Source of the DNA: Corynebacterium sp. HMSC29G08
GTDB lineage: Bacteria > Actinomycetota > Actinomycetes > Mycobacteriales > Mycobacteriaceae
Direction: 5' to 3'
NCBI RefSeq assembly: GCF_001806875.1
Contig: NZ_KV786237.1
Span: 1 to 61,283 of the forward strand
Length of the DNA: 61,283 bases
Position numbers and translations under genes: made by a program. Numbering within the stretch: the first letter of the stretch is position 1; each line of letters starts with the position of its first letter. A model generated the notes under the pieces. It was not told the DNA's origin. It did no database searches and saw nothing but the letters and a program-made list of their open reading frames with translations. Shown here piece by piece: positions 27,714 to 35,747 of the stretch.

Positions 27714-29065
27714 TACTTCACCTCCCGGCACTTAGGTTGCTCAGCTTCCGTCTTGTCGCGGTCCACGCAGACCGGCAACGCCTCGTCTGCAAGCCTGCCC
27801 AGCATGCCCAGCACCTCGTCGTACGTGCCTGAGGGCAGTCGCCCCGCCGCATCGCGCTGGCTTTCCGGCAGGTCACTTTGGGAAAACAGGTGGCAGTCCG
27901 CTGTGCTTTTCGCATCTTCGTCATACGGCTTGGTGCGCATCGTGTTTTTTGAATCCAGACACACCTGCTGCACCGGCTCGCCGCGGCCGCTCTCGATGAC
28001 AAAAACACCCTGCTCATCGGTGGTCAGATTGTAGGTCTCCCGCGCTTGGTTGCGCATCCACATTGTTGCTGAAAACGCCAGGATCAGCGCCAGCAGCAGC
28101 GCACCGATCACCCATGTCCACCTGCTTCGTTGGGGACCCTCCGCATCATCGCCCGCATCATCCGCAGGCTGTAGCTTCGCACGGTTGTGGTCCGGTTCAA
28201 TCGTCTCCGACTTGCGCAACAGCGCCGCCGCCCGCCCCGCCGAGGAATCCGGGTGGGTCGTGTCAAAGCTCGGCGCCAAAGCACCGGCTTTCACAGGGGC
28301 ATCATTGCTTGCCGACGCCGCAGCGCCGCCCCCCACAACCTCCGCCACCACCACAGTGACGTTATCCGGACCACCGGAACGAAGCGCCAGCTCGATCAAA
28401 CGATCCGCTGCGTTTTGTACCGACCCCTGGCCAAGCGCCACACCGATGGTCTCTGCCGTCACCGGATCCGACAACCCGTCAGAGCACAGCAGCAAACGGT
28501 CGCCCTCTTTGACATCCACCATCTCCAAATGTGGTGCGACATCCCGGCCCGTGTAGGCCTTCAAAATCAACGACTTCTGCGGGTGCGAGGACACATCTTC
28601 CGGCGCCAGCTTGCCTTCGTTCACCAAAGATTGCACGAACGTGTCGTCGACGGTGAGTTGCTTCAACGTGCCGTCGCGAAGCAAATAGCCCCTGGAATCA
28701 CCCACATGGATCAGGCCAAGCTGCTCACCGTTGAACATGACCGCTGTCAGCGTCGTGCCCATGCCTTCCTGCTCCGAGTGCTCACGCACCGAAGCGGCAA
28801 TCGCCGCGTTCGCATCATCCGCCGCAGCACCCAGCAGCGCCAGCATGTCCGCATCCGCCGGATCCTTATCCAAATGCTCCAGATGCTCAATCATCATCTG
28901 GGAAGCAACCTCGCCGGCGGCGTGGCCACCCATGCCATCTGCAAGTGCCAACAAATGCGGGCCAGCGTACGCCGAATCCTCATTGTTGCCGCGAACAAGG
29001 CCGCGGTCAGAAGACGCGACGAACTCAAGGCGCAAATTCTTCGAAGATCCCTGTACGGAACTCAT
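27713..29065 (-). CDS. pstP: PP2C-type Ser/Thr phosphatase PstP
   Basis: 450 residues. PP2C domain about 10-240: DRGLVRGNNEDSA, LADGMGGHAAGE (metal-binding Asp), GMGTTLT, HVGDSRGYL, CSDGLSD and GPDNVTVV. Cytoplasmic linker, one membrane helix (WVIGALLLALILAFSATMW, around 315-335), and a ~110-residue extracellular domain with three Cys. It dephosphorylates the PknA/PknB targets. Its start overlaps the fhaB stop by one base (TAATG). Confidence 0.96.
   Translation of the reverse strand: MSSVQGSSKNLRLEFVASSDRGLVRGNNEDSAYAGPHLLALADGMGGHAAGEVASQMMIEHLEHLDKDPADADMLALLGAAADDANAAIAASVREHSEQEGMGTTLTAVMFNGEQLGLIHVGDSRGYLLRDGTLKQLTVDDTFVQSLVNEGKLAPEDVSSHPQKSLILKAYTGRDVAPHLEMVDVKEGDRLLLCSDGLSDPVTAETIGVALGQGSVQNAADRLIELALRSGGPDNVTVVVAEVVGGGAAASASNDAPVKAGALAPSFDTTHPDSSAGRAAALLRKSETIEPDHNRAKLQPADDAGDDAEGPQRSRWTWVIGALLLALILAFSATMWMRNQARETYNLTTDEQGVFVIESGRGEPVQQVCLDSKNTMRTKPYDEDAKSTADCHLFSQSDLPESQRDAAGRLPSGTYDEVLGMLGRLADEALPVCVDRDKTEAEQPKCREVK
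28305..28319 (-). repeat. Interspersed motif, exact site 5
   Basis: TTGCTTGCCGACGCC inside pstP. Confidence 0.8.
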
Positions 29066-29514
29066 TACGGCACCAGCCTCACAATCGTGCGTCCCATCTT
29101 GATATCAGTGCCCACAGACACCCGTTCCGGTTGATCAATACGCATACCCTGCACAAACGTGCCGTTGCGCGAATCTAGATCCTCAACAAACCACTCACTG
29201 CCACGCCGGAACAACCGCGCGTGCCGTGCCGAAGAAAAATCATCACCCAGCTGGAAGTCATTATCCGGGCCACGGCCAATGGTCAGCTCCTCCAACGAGG
29301 AGACATCCATATGAGAGCCCTGCAACGGACCCTCAACCACAGTCAGATGCCGCGGCTTCTCCCGCTTCACCGGCGCTTGCCGTGCCGCCTGCCTAGGCAC
29401 CATCCCCGCCGCGCGCACAACATCCTTGCGCTGGATAAACACCACCAGCAGGATGAACAGCCACAACAGGGCGAGCAGCCCAAAACGAGCGCTCAGAATC
29501 ACAGTGGCATCCAT
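29065..29514 (-). CDS. fhaB: FHA-domain membrane protein FhaB
   Basis: 149 residues. One N-terminal helix (about 9-27), a basic linker, and a C-terminal FHA domain: LTIGRGPDNDFQL, SSARHARLF, DLDSRNGTFVQG. It binds phosphothreonine on PknA/PknB partners; the homologue FipA links FtsZ and FtsQ in mycobacteria. ATG 29514 chosen: GGAAGG is 6 nt upstream, whereas for ATG 29520 it would be directly adjacent. Confidence 0.94.
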   Translation of the reverse strand: MDATVILSARFGLLALLWLFILLVVFIQRKDVVRAAGMVPRQAARQAPVKREKPRHLTVVEGPLQGSHMDVSSLEELTIGRGPDNDFQLGDDFSSARHARLFRRGSEWFVEDLDSRNGTFVQGMRIDQPERVSVGTDIKMGRTIVRLVP

Positions 29515-29536
29515 GGGCATCCTTCCGGCAGGGGGG

Positions 29537-30499
29537 TTATGAGTTGTTGGGCTGTGCTGGCGGCTGGAAAAACTCAGTGCCGGGGTACGGAACCGGCTCA
29601 GCCGGCGGCTCCACAGCCTCCGGGAAATGCGGCACCTGTCCAGTGTTTGCCTCGCCCTGGCCAGTGCTGTTGCTGCCCTGCGGGTGCACAATGCGCACCT
29701 CAATATTGGAATGGCCAAGCGTAATCACATCACCGTCTGCCAACATCCAGTTATCAACCTGCTCATCATTGACCGTGGTGCCGTTGGTGGACTCCAAATC
29801 CACCAGCACCGCAATCTCCCCATCCCACGTGATCTCCGCGTGCTGACGCGACACGCCAGTATCCGGCAGCCTGAAATCAGCATCGTTGGAACGACCCAAA
29901 ATGTTGGACCCTTCGTGGACGAGGTAGGTCCTCGACGAGCCGTCTTGAAGCAGCAAGCTCACCGTCGGCTGCCCACCACCGGAAACAGGCTTCATAGCAT
30001 TTGGTTCGGACATAGCATCCTCCTGTTCATGTGCCGATGCTTCACGACGCCGCGCAAACGCAGCCACCGCCGCCGGAGAAGGCTCCGCATCAATAGCGTC
30101 AAACCCACTTCCCACATCGGGCACAGAATCAATGTAAGACGACACCCGCAGCTGGCCCGTACGCAAACCAGACTCCTCAGCAATACGCACAACAGCCGGC
30201 CCATCCAAGAACCAGCCCTGATTACGCACAAAACGCATCACCTGCTCAGCAAGGTCAACGGGCAAATCACGCTGCTTAGACAGGTTCTCCAGATCCTTCG
30301 AGGACACACCAACCGCGTACACGTTCGGTGCCACAACTTCATCCTGGTCCGTAACAACCAACGAATCCTGCGCCTCCTGGCGGATGAGCTCCTCCAACTC
30401 AGCGGAGACAACCTTGCCGCCAAACACCGCAGCCATGGAGTTATCCAAACCGCGCTGAATGGAACTATCCAGCTTGGCCAACCTGTCCATCAATGACAT
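29537..30499 (-). CDS. fhaA: FHA-domain protein FhaA (DUF3662)
   Basis: 320 residues. N-terminal DUF3662 (about 1-125), a Pro/Ala-rich linker, FHA domain about 200-275 with NILGRSNDADFRL, SRQHAEI and DLESTNGTTVND, and a Pro-rich tail. First gene of the fhaA-fhaB-pstP-rodA-pbpA-pknA-pknB operon. AAGGAGGTGA lies about 6 nt before the start. FhaA binds phosphorylated MviN/FhaA-partner proteins that regulate lipid II export in relatives. Confidence 0.95.
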   Translation of the reverse strand: MSLMDRLAKLDSSIQRGLDNSMAAVFGGKVVSAELEELIRQEAQDSLVVTDQDEVVAPNVYAVGVSSKDLENLSKQRDLPVDLAEQVMRFVRNQGWFLDGPAVVRIAEESGLRTGQLRVSSYIDSVPDVGSGFDAIDAEPSPAAVAAFARRREASAHEQEDAMSEPNAMKPVSGGGQPTVSLLLQDGSSRTYLVHEGSNILGRSNDADFRLPDTGVSRQHAEITWDGEIAVLVDLESTNGTTVNDEQVDNWMLADGDVITLGHSNIEVRIVHPQGSNSTGQGEANTGQVPHFPEAVEPPAEPVPYPGTEFFQPPAQPNNS

Positions 30500-30691
30500 T
30501 CCCGTTCACCTCCTTTACTGGTGCTGCTCTACATGCGTTTGTATGCGCTTGCCTGTGCGCGCGTGCGCACGGGTGCCTTATGACGCAGTAAGTATAGGTG
30601 CCGATGGCACACGAACCTAGAAACCACGTTGGGCTGGTGGCGTTCAACTTTGAATAATTGCCCGAAAAACGGTCGCGTGCCTGGCGATTTG

Positions 30692-30719
30692 TTGTTATGC
30701 CCGTGTGAGGTGCTATGGT
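30692..30719 (+). promoter_or_regulatory. Promoter of tRNA-Leu
   Basis: -35 TTGTTA (30692-30697), 16-bp spacer, -10 TATGGT (30714-30719). Directly upstream, CCTGGCGATTTG (30680-30691) is identical to the sequence before the tRNA-Ile promoter. Confidence 0.6.
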
Positions 30720-30732
30720 TATCGAGTCCCAA

Positions 30733-30816
30733 GCCCGGGTGGCGGAATTGGCAGACGCGCTGGCTTCAGGTGCCAGTGTTCGCAAGAACGTGGGGGTTCA
30801 AGTCCCCCCCCGGGCA
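30733..30816 (+). tRNA. tRNA-Leu (CAG)
   Basis: 84 nt with a long variable arm. Acceptor GCCCGGG/CCCGGGC, anticodon loop TTCAGGT inside TGGC/GCCA (anticodon CAG), T arm GGGGTTCAAGTCCCC. CCA not encoded. Confidence 0.96.
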
Positions 30817-30821
30817 CAGAC

Positions 30822-30855
30822 AAACACCCCGTGCGAGAAATCGCGCGGGGTGTTT
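30822..30855 (+). terminator. Terminator of tRNA-Leu
   Basis: AAACACCCCG (30822-30831) pairs with CGGGGTGTTT (30846-30855); inner GCG/CGC extends the stem. U-run is part of the 3' arm. Confidence 0.8.
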
Positions 30856-30895
30856 CCGTTGTTCCGTTGCTCCGGGCTTAAACGGTTGAAAAAAC

Positions 30896-30965
30896 GTTTG
30901 TAGCTACCCACACCCGGCTACCTGTAGAAAAATGGCTTGGTAGCCGGGTGTAACTAGCTACAAAC
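30896..30965. repeat. 70-bp inverted-repeat element
   Basis: 27-bp arms 30896-30922 and 30939-30965 match at 24 positions; the three mismatches form one block in the middle of the arm, between GTTTGTAGCTA and ACACCCGGCTACC. The spacer is 16 bp. Same arm length as the elements at 5571, 36995 and 40579, different sequence. Confidence 0.8.
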
Positions 30966-31002
30966 TTTCCCGGATAGACGGTCGAAGCGGGCTCTGATGA
31001 AT

Positions 31003-31020
31003 ATAATTCACTGAAATTAT
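31003..31020. promoter_or_regulatory. AT-rich dyad upstream of small membrane protein
   Basis: ATAATT-cactga-AATTAT, 70 bp before the start of the 51-residue protein. Possible operator. Confidence 0.3.
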
Positions 31021-31089
31021 GACGCTTGGCGAAACTTAAGGTTAAGCTGTGGGCGTTCTTAGCCCCTTCAACATTAAAGGATTCAAAAT

Positions 31090-31245
31090 ATGGAACTCGC
31101 AATCTCCGCAGTCTTGGGTACCCTTTCCTCCATCGCTCTCATCTGGTCCGTTCTTGAGGTCTTCACCGTGGTCCAGCAGCGCCCGGGCATCGCTATCCCG
31201 GATGCCGTTCGTGTTGCAGCTGCAAAGTACGGCATCCACTTCTAA
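31090..31245 (+). CDS. 51-residue membrane protein, unknown
   Basis: ATG 31090 with AAAGGA 8 nt upstream, stop TAA 31243-31245. The protein starts MELAISAVLGTLSSIALIWS, one hydrophobic helix (residues 3-28), followed by QQRPGIAIPDAVRVAAAKYG and a short end. Its own promoter region and a strong terminator (31266-31297) mark it as a separate, possibly well expressed unit. It is not similar to the small corynebacterial porins PorA or PorH as I remember them. Confidence 0.75.
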   Translation: MELAISAVLGTLSSIALIWSVLEVFTVVQQRPGIAIPDAVRVAAAKYGIHF

Positions 31246-31265
31246 ACATTCGTACTCGCGAACGT

Positions 31266-31297
31266 AAATGGGTCCTGCCAGAAGGCAGGGCCCATTT
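31266..31297 (+). terminator. Terminator of the small membrane protein gene
   Basis: AAATGGGTCCTGCC-agaa-GGCAGGGCCCATTT with one mismatch, then GTCGTTT. Confidence 0.85.
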
Positions 31298-31352
31298 GTC
31301 GTTTGCGCTTCGTTTGTGGTTCGGCGAATCAAAGGCGAGAATATCTCCCGCT

Positions 31353-32810
31353 ATGAAAACTCCTCCGCCATCGACGCCTTCACCTTTCTCCGACGCTTCC
31401 GAAAAGCGCCAGCGCTGGATGTTCTTTGCCATCATTTCGCTGGGTCTGTTCATGATCAGTTTGGACAACTCGATTATGTATACGGCGTTGCCGTCGATTA
31501 CGGAGCAGCTCGGGGCGTCGCAAAGCCAGGCCCTATGGATCATTAATGCCTACCCGCTGGTGCTCTCCGGCCTGCTGTTGGGCACGGGCACGCTGGGGGA
31601 CCGGGTGGGGCACCGCCTGATGTTCATGGTGGGGCTGGTTGTGTTCGGTGCGGCCTCGCTTATGGCGGCGTTTTCGCCGACGCCGGAGATGCTGATCGCG
31701 GCTCGCGCCTTCCTGGGCATCGGTGGCGCAACCATGATGCCGGCCACGTTAGCGCTGATCAGCCTGACATTCCCGAACGGCCAGGAACGCAACACGGCGA
31801 TTGGCCTGTGGGGCGCGGTCGCAGTGGTGGGTAATGCCATGGGCCCTGTGATTGGTGGGCTGCTGCTGGCGAAGTTCTGGTGGGGCTCGCTGTTTCTGAT
31901 CAACGTGCCGGTGGTCATCATCGCGCTGGTGGCTACGGCGGTACTCGCGCCGCCGAATGTGGCGAATAAGGCGAAGAAGTGGGACGCACCGTCCTCCATT
32001 TACTCCCTGATCACACTGCTAGGCCTGACCGTGGCCATTAAGCAGGCGGCGAACCCGGAGCGCACGACCGTGGTCATGGCGGTTGCTGTAGTGGCGATGC
32101 TGTTGTTTGGCCTTTTGTTCCACTTCCGCCAGCAGCGCCTGACAGATCCGCTGCTCACGCTGGATATTTTCCGTTCCCCGATCTTCTTGGGTGGCGTGAT
32201 TGCGGCGGGCGGCAGCATGTTCGTCCTCATCGGTACTGAGCTGCACACGGTGCAGAAGCTGCAGCTTATTAACGGCTATTCACCGCTGCACGCCGGCCTT
32301 GTCATCATTGCGATGGCGCTCGGTGCGCTGCCTGCGTCCATCCTCGGGGGCGCAAACCTGCACCGTGTTGGTTTTCTGCCGTTGATTGCGGGTGGGTTTG
32401 TGGGTGGTGGCGTCGGTACGCTGCTGCTCATCGCGGGGGAGAAGGCGGGCTCCTTGCCGCTGGAGATCCTCGCGTTGGCGCTGCTTGGGTTCAGCCTGGG
32501 TTTGGTGATGAGCGTGGCGTCCACAGCAATTATCGGCTCCGCACCCGCGCACCGCTCCGGCATGGCTGCCGGCGTGGAAGAGGTGGCCTACGAGTTCGGC
32601 GCGCTGATCACCGTGGCCATTACCGGTGCGCTGATGGCGCGCTGGGTGGCGCTGGGGGAGCCGAGCATGGGGTACGACGCGGCGTACGTTGACGCATACC
32701 AGGACGTGTTGTGGCTGGTTGCAGGAATTTCTCTGCTGTTCGGTCTCATCACCTGGGTGTGTTTCTATAAGAACCCGAAGACGGCTTCGGACCTAGACTC
32801 GGCTGCATGA
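31353..32810 (+). CDS. MFS drug transporter (DHA2/EmrB-QacA type)
   Basis: 485 residues, about 14 membrane helices. Motifs: LFMISLDNSIMYTALPSI (motif D1), LGDRVGHRLMFMVG (motif A) and GGATMMPATLALISLTFP with GLWGAVAVVGNAMGPVIGG (motif C region). Proton-driven export of drugs or metabolites is inferred from the family. The first 25 residues are a Pro/Ser-rich cytoplasmic start; no ribosome site, so possibly leaderless. It overlaps the glutaminase gene by 4 bp, so translation is coupled. Confidence 0.92.
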   Translation: MKTPPPSTPSPFSDASEKRQRWMFFAIISLGLFMISLDNSIMYTALPSITEQLGASQSQALWIINAYPLVLSGLLLGTGTLGDRVGHRLMFMVGLVVFGAASLMAAFSPTPEMLIAARAFLGIGGATMMPATLALISLTFPNGQERNTAIGLWGAVAVVGNAMGPVIGGLLLAKFWWGSLFLINVPVVIIALVATAVLAPPNVANKAKKWDAPSSIYSLITLLGLTVAIKQAANPERTTVVMAVAVVAMLLFGLLFHFRQQRLTDPLLTLDIFRSPIFLGGVIAAGGSMFVLIGTELHTVQKLQLINGYSPLHAGLVIIAMALGALPASILGGANLHRVGFLPLIAGGFVGGGVGTLLLIAGEKAGSLPLEILALALLGFSLGLVMSVASTAIIGSAPAHRSGMAAGVEEVAYEFGALITVAITGALMARWVALGEPSMGYDAAYVDAYQDVLWLVAGISLLFGLITWVCFYKNPKTASDLDSAA

Positions 32811-34435
32811 CATCGCCGGTAACGCAGTACCTTCACACCATGTTGGATGCGGTGCGCGACCAGGATGCTGGTGAGCGCGCCGATTACATTGAGAAACTCA
32901 AAAACGCCGACCCAGACAAGTTGGCGTTGGCGCTTTGTACTATCGACGGCCACATGTACTCCGCCGGCGACACCGACTATGAGTTCTCCATCCAGTCCAT
33001 TTCCAAGCCTTTTGTCTACGCGCTGGCCCTGGACATGTACGGCGCTGAAGAGGTGCACACATACGTCGGCGTGGAGCCCAGCGGTGAGGCGTTCAACCAG
33101 CTGTCCCTGGACAGCAAGGGGCGCCCGGCGAATCCGCTGATTAACGCGGGTGCCATTACGGTCAATCAGTTGATTGGCGGTCCTGAGATGGCCGTCGATA
33201 AGAGGGTGGAAAAGATCCGTGACTACTTCTCCCGCCTGGCCGGCCGCGAGCTGGCGGTGGATCAGGAAATCTTTGAGTCCGAAATGTCTACCGCGGACCG
33301 CAACATGGCCCTGGCACACCTGCTGCGTGAGGCAGATATGGTCACTGACCAGCCGCATGAGGCCGTGTCCAGCTACATCAGCCAGTGTTCCGTGCTGGTC
33401 ACGGTGAAGGATCTGGCGCTGATGGCCGCCACTCTGGCAAACGGTGGTACGCAGCCGGTGACGGGGGAGAAGATTCTCACCGCTGAGGCCTGCCGGGTCA
33501 CGCAGGCGGTGATGGTCTCTGCCGGCATGTATGACGCTTCCGGCCGCTGGATGGTCAACGTGGGTATCCCGGCGAAGTCCGGCGTTGCGGGTGGTTTGAT
33601 TGGCACGATGCCCGGCCAGCTTGGCATTGCCTCGCTCAGCCCCCGGCTAGATGCGCAGGGCAACTCGGTGCGCGGCGTGAAGCTGTTCCGGGAGCTGTCC
33701 AGCGCGTTGGATTTGAACCTGGTGTCTTCCAACTTCTACTTCGCGCCGGGCATCCGCTCCGTGTCCAGTGTGGACGGCGCGACGGTGGTGGAGCTGCAGG
33801 GCATGATCAACTTCGCCATTGCAGAAAAGAACTTGTATGCGTTACGACGCATGCGTTTAGCCCCCCGCCTCGTCCTCGACGTCTCCCGCGTGACCTCCTT
33901 CAACAAAGCAGGCCGCGACCTGATCAAGGACGGACTGATGCAGTTCCGGGACCAGGGCGTGGACGTGTCCATCTACGACCCGGACCAGGCGATGAGTGAC
34001 TACGAGTTTTCCGACGGCACCACCGCGCGTGCCATCCGCGAGTTCACCACGTCCTTCTCCGTGCCCGGCTCACGCGACGAGGTCTTGAGCGCCTTTACCA
34101 AGCCGAACGAGTGGTTCGACGGCGAGGACAGTGAGTTTGACGGGCTTGACGGGTTTGCTGGGTTTGAAAACCTTGAATCCGCGGCCGTGGAGGAGACCGA
34201 CGGCGGCACACGCGTTGTGTGGAAAGCCGAGGAAGACGACGACGCCGAGCTGGTCTTCGACTTCCACGACGATGACTCCGGCTCCGGCCAGACCAAAGTC
34301 AGCCTCACCCGCAGGGGTGCCGGTTCGCAGGAGAAAGGCTACGCGGAGGTGGCGAAAGGCTGGCGTGCGCGTCTAGCCAAGGGGCTGCAGCCGTGGCTGA
34401 AGCGCAGCGAAGACGCCGATGCTGGTGGAAAATAA
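32807..34435 (+). CDS. glsA: Glutaminase with STAS and SRPBCC-like C-terminal domains
   Basis: 542 residues; bacterial glutaminases are ~310. Residues 1-300 are the serine-dependent beta-lactamase-fold glutaminase (glutamine to glutamate plus ammonia) with SISKPF (SxxK) near 64, then INAGAI, GIPAKSGVAGG and PGQLGIA. About 315-415 is a STAS-like domain (LVLDVSRVTSFNKAGRDLI). From ~425 an acidic domain ending QEKGYAEVAKGWRARLAKGL resembles SRPBCC/AHSA1 folds. GlsA-STAS fusions are known; the third domain is unusual to me. Encoded with an MFS exporter (ATGA overlap). Confidence 0.9.
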   Translation: MTSPVTQYLHTMLDAVRDQDAGERADYIEKLKNADPDKLALALCTIDGHMYSAGDTDYEFSIQSISKPFVYALALDMYGAEEVHTYVGVEPSGEAFNQLSLDSKGRPANPLINAGAITVNQLIGGPEMAVDKRVEKIRDYFSRLAGRELAVDQEIFESEMSTADRNMALAHLLREADMVTDQPHEAVSSYISQCSVLVTVKDLALMAATLANGGTQPVTGEKILTAEACRVTQAVMVSAGMYDASGRWMVNVGIPAKSGVAGGLIGTMPGQLGIASLSPRLDAQGNSVRGVKLFRELSSALDLNLVSSNFYFAPGIRSVSSVDGATVVELQGMINFAIAEKNLYALRRMRLAPRLVLDVSRVTSFNKAGRDLIKDGLMQFRDQGVDVSIYDPDQAMSDYEFSDGTTARAIREFTTSFSVPGSRDEVLSAFTKPNEWFDGEDSEFDGLDGFAGFENLESAAVEETDGGTRVVWKAEEDDDAELVFDFHDDDSGSGQTKVSLTRRGAGSQEKGYAEVAKGWRARLAKGLQPWLKRSEDADAGGK

Positions 34436-34495
34436 GTAGTGTTCACGACGGAAAATAAGTAGCGTTCAGAGCGGAAAATTGGTAGCGTTCGCGCT
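34427..34495 (+). repeat. Three 23-bp tandem repeats ending at a start codon
   Basis: Units at 34427-34449, 34450-34472 and 34473-34495, all starting GGAAAAT and containing GTAG(C/T)GTTC. ATG 34496 follows at once. In the last unit TAGCGT lies 7 nt before the ATG, a leaderless -10 position; the other units carry the same box (TAGTGT, TAGCGT). Confidence 0.9.
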
Positions 34496-35737
34496 ATGGG
34501 TTACTTGCCAAGAGTTGTGGACATGCAGCTTGACCAGCTCTTACCGTACGTTTCTGCGATTGCCATCGAGGGGCCAAAAGGCGTGGGCAAAACAGAGACA
34601 GCCGCGCGCCGCGCGAAGACGGTGCTGAGGTTGGATGAAAGCGCGGATGCCGCTGCGTTGGCGTCGGACCCTTCGTTTAGCTCGTTTCCAAAACCGTTGC
34701 TTATTGATGAATGGCAGGTGGAACCACAGTCTTGGAATCGTGTGCGTAGAGCGGTGGATGACGGCGCCGAGGCCAGCAGTTTTCTGCTGACAGGCTCGGC
34801 CACGCCGGTGGCAGGCACTGATACGCATAGTGGCGCAGCTCGAATTATTTCGTTGCGTATGCGTCCACTGGCTTTGTTTGAGCGTCCGGGCTGGCAGGCA
34901 AATATTAGTCTGCGGGACCTCTTTCAAGGGACAGCTGATGTCAGCGGTTCTACGGAGAAAACTCTGACTGATTACATCGAGGCCATTGCCAGCGGTGGTT
35001 TCCCTGGCTTCATGCAGGCACCCCAGCTGGTGAGAGAACAGCAGCTGGATTCCTATTTAGCGCGGATTGTGGATAGGGACTTGCCGGATCAGGGATATAC
35101 GGTGCGCAATGCGGCGTCGTTAATGAATTGGCTGGCGGCGTACGCGGCGGCAAGCTCCACTACGACGAGCTACCAGGAAATTTTGGACGCGGCGACGCCT
35201 GGAGACGCCGACAAGCCAGCAAAGACCACCACCATGAAGTACCGCGAAAAACTTGCAGAGATTTGGATGCTGGATCCGGTGCCTGCATGGGATTTCCGTC
35301 GTTCACCGTTTGCCGGTTTGGCACGTGCGCCGAAGCACCAGCTGGCGGACCCTGCTTTTGTGCTGCGTTTGTTGAAGATTCCGGCGAAGAAATTAAGCAC
35401 CCGCTTTAACTACATGTTGGGGCCGCTGTTTGAGTCGCTTGCTACATTGTCGGCTCGTGTTGCTGCCCAGGCAGTTTTTGGCAGCGTGTCACATTTTCGC
35501 ACGTCTAAGGGGGATCGGGAAATTGATCTGATTGTCCAAAACGCGGATGGGGACATCATTGCCATTGAGGTCAAGCTCAGCGTGGATGTGGATGATGAGG
35601 ATGTGCGGCACTTGCTGTGGTTCCGCGAGCAACTTCCAGAGGATGTGGTGGACACCGTGGTGTTGACTACCGGGACGCGGGCGTATCGGCGCGCGGATGG
35701 GGTTGCGGTGATCCCGCTGGCTATGTTTGGCCCCTAG
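34496..35737 (+). CDS. AAA ATPase with DUF4143 domain
   Basis: 413 residues. AAA_14-type P-loop GPKGVGKT (27-34), Walker B KPLLIDEWQ, sensor-like FLLTGSA, and a C-terminal DUF4143 domain with a PD-(D/E)XK-like core DREIDLIVQN then IIAIEVKLS. Such proteins are common, horizontally mobile and mostly uncharacterised; nuclease-linked or defence roles are suspected. Promoter: three 23-bp repeats ending at the ATG. It is independent of its neighbours. Confidence 0.88.
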   Translation: MGYLPRVVDMQLDQLLPYVSAIAIEGPKGVGKTETAARRAKTVLRLDESADAAALASDPSFSSFPKPLLIDEWQVEPQSWNRVRRAVDDGAEASSFLLTGSATPVAGTDTHSGAARIISLRMRPLALFERPGWQANISLRDLFQGTADVSGSTEKTLTDYIEAIASGGFPGFMQAPQLVREQQLDSYLARIVDRDLPDQGYTVRNAASLMNWLAAYAAASSTTTSYQEILDAATPGDADKPAKTTTMKYREKLAEIWMLDPVPAWDFRRSPFAGLARAPKHQLADPAFVLRLLKIPAKKLSTRFNYMLGPLFESLATLSARVAAQAVFGSVSHFRTSKGDREIDLIVQNADGDIIAIEVKLSVDVDDEDVRHLLWFREQLPEDVVDTVVLTTGTRAYRRADGVAVIPLAMFGP

Positions 35738-35747
35738 ACTGGCCAGC

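Noticed and set aside
34427..34495. CRISPR array
   Set aside because: The units are contiguous without spacers, and no cas gene is present.
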